Part shown: positions 6,978-13,037 of the stretch, piece after piece
Position numbering within the stretch: position 1 is the first letter of the stretch
Layout: every line of letters starts with the position of its first letter
Source of the DNA: Thiohalocapsa sp.
GTDB lineage: Bacteria > Pseudomonadota > Gammaproteobacteria > Chromatiales > Chromatiaceae
Direction of reading: 5' to 3'
Length of the DNA stretch: 13,037 nt
Assembly: GCF_019695415.1 (NCBI RefSeq)
Contig: NZ_JAIFKJ010000184.1
Coordinates: 3,369-16,405, forward strand
The notes under the pieces: model-generated
Database searches by the model: none
The model's input: the letters and a program-made list of their open reading frames with translations, nothing else
What the model was told of the DNA's origin: nothing
Position numbers and translations under genes: made by a program

Positions 6978-7895
6978 TCACCGCACCTGTCGCAGCACTC
7001 CCTCGTCCGCCGCCGGGGCGCCGCCCCCCTGCCCTGCATCTGTAGCTGCCTCCGGCGCAGCCAGATCGAGGTCGTAGAGTATGTCCGCGCCCATGCGGAA
7101 GATGCGGGGCGACAACCGCAGCGCATCTGCGAGCCGCTCCGTGCGCGGGAGGCTCAGCCCGGGCCGGCCCTGACCGATGATCAGCGGCGCCACCGCAATC
7201 TGGAGGCGGGACAAGAGCCCCGCCGCCAGAAAGCGGGAGACGGTCACCCCGCCGCCTTCCACAAAGAGCCGCTTGAGCCCGCGCTCGGCGAGCGCCGTCA
7301 CCAGTGCGTCCAGCCGCAGCCCGTCCTTGTTGTGCGGTAGTACCAGCAACCCTGCCTGGCCCGGCGCTCGGGTCTTGCCCACGGCGTTTGTGCTGCACAA
7401 CAGCGTTGGTGCAGCGCCGTCCTGAAACAGTCGGTGGTCTGCGCCGAGCCGCCCGCGCGGATCCAGCACGACGCGCACCGGGCTCGGACCGGATACCAGC
7501 CGCGTGGTGAGCTGCGGGTCGTCGCTCGCGACGGTGCCGGCCCCCACGACCACGGCGTCACAGAGGGCGCGCATGCGGTGCAGGTGCAGAATGTTGTCTG
7601 GGCCGGTGACGAAGCAGGACTCCCCGAGATGGGTGGCGATGCAGCCATCCAGGCTTTGCCCCAAGTGGCCCACCACCCAGCCGCCGTCGGCACAAAGCGG
7701 CCCATACAAGGACAGGAGATCCTGTACCTGCGCGGGCGCATTGGCTTGAGCATGTTGGGCGCCGTCGATGCCGCGGCTGAGCCAGCGTGCAGCCTCTGCC
7801 GGTGCCGAAACGTCTCGCCCGGCTGCCGCCAGCAGTGCCGCCCAGGCAGTTTCCAAGCCGAGCGGCGGCCTGGGGGTCTGCGGCTGGCCCGTCAT
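6978..7895 (-). CDS. RibD C-terminal-domain (dihydrofolate-reductase-like) protein
   Basis: The product is 305 residues from the ATG at 7895. The RibD-C reductase fold begins near residue 74. HLGQSLDGCIAT (77-88) matches the S-L-D-G-x-I-A opening motif. VVGAGTVASDDPQLTTR (116-132) matches the NADP/substrate region G-A-G-T-V-x-x-D-x-P-x-L. VEGGGVTVSRFLAAGL (212-227) matches the late E-G-G motif. In RibD this domain reduces the ribosylaminopyrimidine intermediate of riboflavin synthesis with NADPH. The zinc deaminase domain of bifunctional RibD is absent, so the real substrate is open. Residues 1-70 match nothing I know, and the tail after 280 is Ala/Gly-rich. A GTG at 7964, 11 nt after the FKBP stop, is an alternative start adding 23 residues; neither start has a good Shine-Dalgarno. 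Likely the last gene of the tex-SET-FKBP run. Confidence 0.85.
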   Translation of the reverse strand: MTGQPQTPRPPLGLETAWAALLAAAGRDVSAPAEAARWLSRGIDGAQHAQANAPAQVQDLLSLYGPLCADGGWVVGHLGQSLDGCIATHLGESCFVTGPDNILHLHRMRALCDAVVVGAGTVASDDPQLTTRLVSGPSPVRVVLDPRGRLGADHRLFQDGAAPTLLCSTNAVGKTRAPGQAGLLVLPHNKDGLRLDALVTALAERGLKRLFVEGGGVTVSRFLAAGLLSRLQIAVAPLIIGQGRPGLSLPRTERLADALRLSPRIFRMGADILYDLDLAAPEAATDAGQGGGAPAADEGVLRQVR

Positions 7896-7975
7896 CGACG
7901 CACCGGCGCCGGCTGCACGTTGTTCATCGCCGATGCCAGGATGCAGCGCGGAGGAGCGCCGCACGGGCTGTTCCG

Positions 7976-8419
7976 TCAGGCGACGGCCACCAGCTCCAGC
8001 TCGAACACCAAGTCATGCCCCGCCAGCGGGTGGTTGCCGTCGACCGTGACGTTCTCGTCATCGAAAGCGGCCACGGTGAAGCTGACGGTCTGCCCCTCGG
8101 GGCTGCGGGCATTCAGTACCATGCCCTGGGTGAGCTCGATATCCTCTGGGATGACCGAGCGCGGCACGGTCTGGGTCATTTCCTCATTGCGGGCACCGTA
8201 GGCGGAGTCGCAGGGGATGGTGACGGACTTCTGCTCGCCGGCCGCCATGCCGATGATGGCGTCTTCAAAGCCCGGGATGGTCTGTCCCTGGCCCAGGGTG
8301 AGCTCCAGTGGCTCGGCGCCACGGGAGGAATCGAACTCGGTACCATCGACCAGTCGGCCGGTGTAGTGAACCTTGACGGTATCACCAGGGGCGGCGGATT
8401 TCTGCGTGTCTGCGGACAT
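7976..8419 (-). CDS. FKBP-type peptidyl-prolyl isomerase, SlyD/SlpA type
   Basis: The product is 147 residues, with no signal peptide, so cytosolic. It catalyses cis-trans isomerisation of Xaa-Pro bonds and probably acts as a folding chaperone. The FKBP half-barrel residues are present: VHYTGRL with Y19, F29-D30 in EFDSS, GQTIPGFE (45-52) and AYGAR with Y74. Residues of about 76-126 form the insert-in-flap chaperone domain found in SlyD and FkpB/SlpA. The closing VDGNHPLAGHDL (126-137) is the hallmark of that subfamily. The His/Cys-rich nickel-binding tail of E. coli SlyD is missing and the length is near SlpA (149). The ATG at 8419 has ggagg 8 nt upstream. It lies downstream of the SET gene and directly upstream of the RibD-C gene. 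Confidence 0.92.
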   Translation of the reverse strand: MSADTQKSAAPGDTVKVHYTGRLVDGTEFDSSRGAEPLELTLGQGQTIPGFEDAIIGMAAGEQKSVTIPCDSAYGARNEEMTQTVPRSVIPEDIELTQGMVLNARSPEGQTVSFTVAAFDDENVTVDGNHPLAGHDLVFELELVAVA

Positions 8420-8523
8420 GGGCTGGTCCTCCGGCGTTGCCTGCGGACTGTGTGCTCCCGCAGCAGGGTTGGAATGTGCCGGCAGGTACGTCGTAGGCCG
8501 GCGATATCGTGTGCCTCACCTTA

Positions 8524-8688
8524 GAACACCATGCCGTGCCGACGCAAACAGGTACCAGCCGGGGTTTGCACGCCCTGGTGCAGCAGTTCCGCCAGCTCGC
8601 GCAGAACATAGGCCGGCCGATTCTCGACGGTTTGAGCCAGAAACCCCCGCGTCTGCCGGGGCAGGGAATGGCGCGACGTGCCGGGCTT
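8524..8688 (-). other. Open 55-codon frame in phase after the SET stop codon
   Basis: Reading straight through the SET TGA (8689-8691) gives 55 sense codons to a TAA at 8521-8523. The translation includes TRGFLAQTVENRPAYVLREL followed by AELLHQGV. This looks like an amphipathic helix, unlike the Arg/Pro/Ala-rich shadows in the other frames. There is no ATG, GTG or TTG near its beginning, so it cannot be a normal separate gene. It may be a former C-terminal extension, a readthrough product, or chance. Otherwise the 269 bp between the SET and FKBP genes hold nothing I recognise. Confidence 0.3.
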
Positions 8689-9053
8689 TCAGTCGAAGGC
8701 GTCGCCCTCGCCGTTGTTGTAATCGAAGGTGAGTTCCTCTCCCGGCGCGATGGCCTGCAGGGCGTAGAGGTCGAAGCCGTCGAAAGCGGCGTTGGGCGCC
8801 GCACTGTGGTTCAGCCAGCGCAGCAGGTTGCGCCCGCTGCGGCCGTGCCAGTGCTCGCCATCGTCGCTGACCCAGAGCACATAGGTGCCGTTGCGCGTTG
8901 CCGGCGGACCCGTATAGGTGCCGATGTAGTCCCCCGGCGCGAAGGGCACCCGCGCAAAGCAGCCCTGCCCATGGATCGGCGAGGGTCCGCGGTACACCCG
9001 AGCGCGCAGCCCGGGCGCGCCTGCCCCGGCCGCTGAGTCCGGCTCGGTGTCGG

Positions 9054-9057
<4 letters not shown>
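8689..9057 (-). CDS. Small SET-domain protein, putative lysine methyltransferase
   Basis: The product is 122 residues and consists almost only of a SET fold, which transfers methyl from S-adenosylmethionine to protein lysine. The N-terminal motif is [21 protein letters not shown] (30-50), matching G-x-G-x-x-A and the strand after it. [16 protein letters not shown] (75-90) is the pseudoknot motif N-H-S-x-x-P-N, and GEELTFDYN (106-114) carries the catalytic-type Tyr113. Pre- and post-SET cysteine clusters are absent, as is common in bacterial members. Its ATG (9055-9057) overlaps the tex TGA (9054-9056) as ATGA, so translation is probably coupled to tex. The substrate is unknown; Tex or a translation factor would be a guess. 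Confidence 0.88.
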
Positions 9058-11414
<2,357 letters not shown>

Positions 11415-11428
11415 GCCCTTGAATGCCA

Positions 11429-11446
11429 GTCCTATTCGAACAGGAC
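11429..11446 (-). promoter_or_regulatory. Start-site palindrome / 5' leader hairpin of tex
   Basis: gtcct-a-ttcgaa-c-aggac is an 18-bp palindrome with one mismatched pair, centred on ttcgaa. It spans the expected transcription start of the tex promoter, about 7 nt after the -10. As minus-strand RNA the mismatch becomes a G-U pair, giving a 7-bp stem with a UCGA loop. It could be a repressor operator or a leader hairpin. Confidence 0.45.
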
Positions 11447-11450
11447 CTTC

Positions 11451-11479
11451 ATTCTAGGCAAACGGGATGCCCCTGGCCA
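11451..11479 (-). promoter_or_regulatory. Sigma70-type promoter for the tex operon
   Basis: On the minus strand TGGCCA (plus 11474-11479; 4 of 6 to the -35 consensus) is followed by exactly 17 bp and TAGAAT (plus 11451-11456; 5 of 6 to the -10). The start of transcription would fall near 11444, about 30 nt before the tex ATG. Confidence 0.6.
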
Positions 11480-11575
11480 GCCGGGCTGGCGGATTCGTCA
11501 GGGGTCGGGGGCGATTGCCCGCACAGGGCTGGTGGGCCCGCCGGTAAACCCGGAATGCCGGCGCTTAGGGCAGGG

Positions 11576-11788
11576 TTACTGCTGAACGCCGCAGCGCGCG
11601 CCGTAGACCGACATGACGGCCTTCAGCTCAGCCAGTACCCAATCGCGCTCGGCTGCGTCGCGGTCCGCCGTCTCGGGCAGGTCGATGCCCTGCCCCAGAC
11701 TGTCGATGGCGTCCCAAACCCTGCGGCAACCGCGCTCGCAGATTGTCTCGACACGCACCTCCAGGAGGGGTTTCTGCTGTGCCGCCAA
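11576..11788 (-). CDS. Small conserved-looking hypothetical protein with a C-x3-C pair
   Basis: The product is 70 residues, not assigned to a named family. TTG at 11788 is the likely start, because ggagg lies 6 nt upstream in gggaggagcgcc and no ATG suits. The sequence EVRVETICERGCRRVWDAI holds C17 and C21. A second helix, AERDWVLAELKAVMSVYGARC, ends with C66. The protein is acidic and predicted helical, with no signal peptide or membrane segment. Codon use and the strong Shine-Dalgarno argue for a real gene. Cysteine placement could allow metal binding or a disulfide, but nothing else supports a function. It lies upstream of tex on the same strand (161 bp gap) and downstream of the antitoxin relic. 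Confidence 0.65.
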   Translation of the reverse strand: MAAQQKPLLEVRVETICERGCRRVWDAIDSLGQGIDLPETADRDAAERDWVLAELKAVMSVYGARCGVQQ

Positions 11789-11821
11789 GGCGCTCCTCCC
11801 GCCAGCTCTTGCATGAGTGAA

Positions 11822-11992
11822 TCAGTGACTGCTGATGAACCACAGTATGCGGCATTCGAGGACGGATGTCAGCGCTTCCGGGGTGTCGATGCGGGTTTTC
11901 CGGAGCCCACTTACGCAGCGATAGCCGGCGGCACGCCGCTTGAGCCCATCGACGATGCGCTGATCAAGATCTCGCACGACGAGGTTGGCCAA
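11822..11992 (-). pseudogene. Relic of a FitA/VapB-type ribbon-helix-helix antitoxin
   Basis: From a TTG at 11992 the frame reads LANLVVRDLDQRIVDGLKRR then AA. This closely follows the N-terminal ribbon-helix-helix of FitA-like antitoxins (M-A-N-L-V-V-R-D-L-D-x-x-I-V-x-x-L-K-x-R-A-A). After residue 23 the usual HGRSAE-x-E-H-R helix is replaced by unrelated sequence (YRCVSGLRKTR...), and the frame stops at 56 residues. I could not recover the missing part in the other two frames. A possible Shine-Dalgarno agggg lies 7 nt upstream. No PIN-domain toxin follows: the next gene is the 70-residue protein. I read it as a decayed, orphan toxin-antitoxin remnant; a short functional DNA-binding peptide is less likely. 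Confidence 0.55.
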
Positions 11993-12092
11993 GGCCCGGC
12001 CCCTGCAATTGAGAGAACGACTGCAATTACAGCGAGAGGACCGCGCGCGGCGGTGCAGTCCCGCGCCGACTTTCACGCTATGCTTTGCGCCC

Positions 12093-12108
12093 GCCGGGTA
12101 AGCCCGGC
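12093..12108 (+). repeat. Small hairpin in the uppP leader
   Basis: gccggg (12093-12098), loop taag, cccggc (12103-12108): a perfect 6-bp stem with a tetraloop, 44 nt before the uppP start. A -10-like tatgct lies just upstream (12079-12084) with no good -35. It may influence uppP expression or be chance in GC-rich DNA. Confidence 0.3.
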
Positions 12109-12152
12109 AGAGATCCGCCGCTCCAAGCCCAAGCCCGAAACAAGTCTTCTCC

Positions 12153-12986
12153 ATGGACAGCATCCAGATCGTCCTCCTGGCCTTCGTGCAGGGGCTCACC
12201 GAATTCCTGCCCATTTCCAGCTCCGGCCACCTGATCCTGACGCCACTGCTTTTCGGCTACCGGCTCCAGGACCTGTCCTTCGACGTGGCCGTGCATCTGG
12301 GCACACTGATCGCGGTGGTCTTCTACTTTCGCCGCGACCTCGCCAGCATGGCGCTCGCAATGGCGGGTGGCCTGACACGTCGAGCTTGGGGCGAGCTGAC
12401 CCCGGAGCGCCGCAAGGACGCCCGGCTCGGCTGGATGGTGGTGATCGCAACGCTGCCGATCCTGGTGCTGGGATTACCGCTCAAGGACATGCTGGAGGTG
12501 CTGCGCAGCGACGACACGGTCATTGCGCTGGTCATCGCCGGAACCACCATCGGCTTCGGGCTGCTGCTTTGGTATGCGGACTGGCGCGGCAGTCGGCGCA
12601 TGGACGAGTACGCTGTCAACTGGGCCGCAGCGCTGTTCATCGGCCTGTTTCAGGCCATTGCCATCATCCCGGGCACCTCGCGCTCGGGCATCACCATGAC
12701 GGCAGGGCTCTTCATCGGCCTCACGCGCCACGCCGCCTCGCGCTTCTCTTTCCTGCTGGCGATTCCGACCATCCTGCTCGCCGGCGCTGTGGCCACCAAG
12801 GACCTACTGGAGGCCACCGGCCCGGTGGACTGGGCGGCGCTCGGCATCGGCGCGGGCCTGTCCTTCATCGTCGCCTATCTCACCATTCATTTCTTCCTGG
12901 CCTTCATCGAGCGCGTCAGCATGCTCCCCTTCGTGCTCTACCGGCTGCTGCTGGGCGGAATCATCCTCTGGCTGGTGCTGATGTGA
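12153..12986 (+). CDS. uppP: Undecaprenyl-diphosphatase (UppP/BacA)
   Basis: The product is 277 residues, a polytopic inner-membrane protein. It removes one phosphate from undecaprenyl diphosphate to recycle the lipid carrier for peptidoglycan and other envelope polymers; overproduction gives bacitracin resistance in known bacteria. Two active-site motifs are intact. The first is QGLTEFLPISSSGH (13-26), an (E/Q)-x3-E motif with Q13, E17 and H26. The second is PGTSRSG (173-179) with R177. The two motifs sit in the inverted half-repeats typical of the family, and length matches (E. coli 273). The ATG at 12153 fits the family N-terminus, but no clear Shine-Dalgarno precedes it. A GTG overlapping the stop may begin the next gene. 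Confidence 0.97.
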   Translation: MDSIQIVLLAFVQGLTEFLPISSSGHLILTPLLFGYRLQDLSFDVAVHLGTLIAVVFYFRRDLASMALAMAGGLTRRAWGELTPERRKDARLGWMVVIATLPILVLGLPLKDMLEVLRSDDTVIALVIAGTTIGFGLLLWYADWRGSRRMDEYAVNWAAALFIGLFQAIAIIPGTSRSGITMTAGLFIGLTRHAASRFSFLLAIPTILLAGAVATKDLLEATGPVDWAALGIGAGLSFIVAYLTIHFFLAFIERVSMLPFVLYRLLLGGIILWLVLM

Positions 12987-13037
12987 GCCGCTGGACTCAG
13001 GCGTTCTGTTATACCCGTCGCACGCCGGTTTTCGGTT
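12983..13037 (+). CDS. Possible start of a gene overlapping the uppP stop
   Basis: GTG at 12983 overlaps the uppP TGA as GTGA, and the frame stays open to the window edge: MSRWTQAFCYTRRTPVFG. The arrangement is typical of translationally coupled genes. However, only 18 codons are visible, there is no strong Shine-Dalgarno, and no family can be named. An extended -10-like TGTTATACC at 13007-13015 could instead mean that a promoter lies here. Confidence 0.3.
   Translation, partial: MSRWTQAFCYTRRTPVFG

Noticed and set aside
12003..12028. Direct repeat ctgcaatt, two copies 18 bp apart upstream of the antitoxin relic
   Set aside because: Could be a remnant operator of the antitoxin, but eight bases in two copies without symmetry is too little support.

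Overview
The window is GC-rich DNA with dense, mostly short-spaced genes. It looks like a chromosomal segment of a gammaproteobacterium. Three things support this: a near-perfect match to the Escherichia coli XerC/XerD chromosome-dimer-resolution site dif at 325-352, a GlnRS of E. coli type and length, and a Tex protein whose N-terminus follows the E. coli protein. A halophilic or sulfur-oxidising lineage such as Ectothiorhodospiraceae is only a guess. If the dif call is right, the window starts at the replication terminus.

Layout, left to right. (1) 1-230: the 3' end of a UPF0016/TMEM165-type cation transporter gene. (2) 231-740: a 510-bp non-coding stretch carrying dif, with a degenerate second XerC-arm-plus-core copy just upstream. 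(3) 741-3553: a two-gene + strand operon encoding a 634-residue P-loop protein resembling DUF4914, with PEP-carboxykinase-like motifs, and a 297-residue protein with the residue layout of a protein-kinase fold. Neither has a known substrate. (4) 3592-5917, minus strand: glnS followed by a DinB-like metal-binding protein. The DinB-like gene converges on the operon and a hairpin lies between them. (5) 6275-6829, + strand: a secreted four-EF-hand protein with a Met/Gln-rich helical tail. (6) 6978-11414, minus strand: tex, a small SET-domain protein (ATGA overlap with tex), a SlyD/SlpA-type FKBP and a RibD-C-domain reductase. A good sigma70 promoter and a start-site palindrome lie ahead of tex. 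(7) 11576-11992, minus strand: a 70-residue Cys-containing protein and, upstream of it, the N-terminal relic of a FitA/VapB-type antitoxin. (8) 12153-12986, + strand: uppP, with a possible next gene overlapping its stop codon.

Most genes are housekeeping: translation (glnS), nucleic-acid transactions (tex), protein folding (FKBP) and envelope lipid recycling (uppP). The parts least explained by known biology are the P-loop/kinase-like gene pair next to dif, the dif duplication, the antitoxin relic, and a protein-like 55-codon reading frame directly behind the SET stop codon. I see no tRNA, rRNA, CRISPR array, insertion sequence or phage gene.
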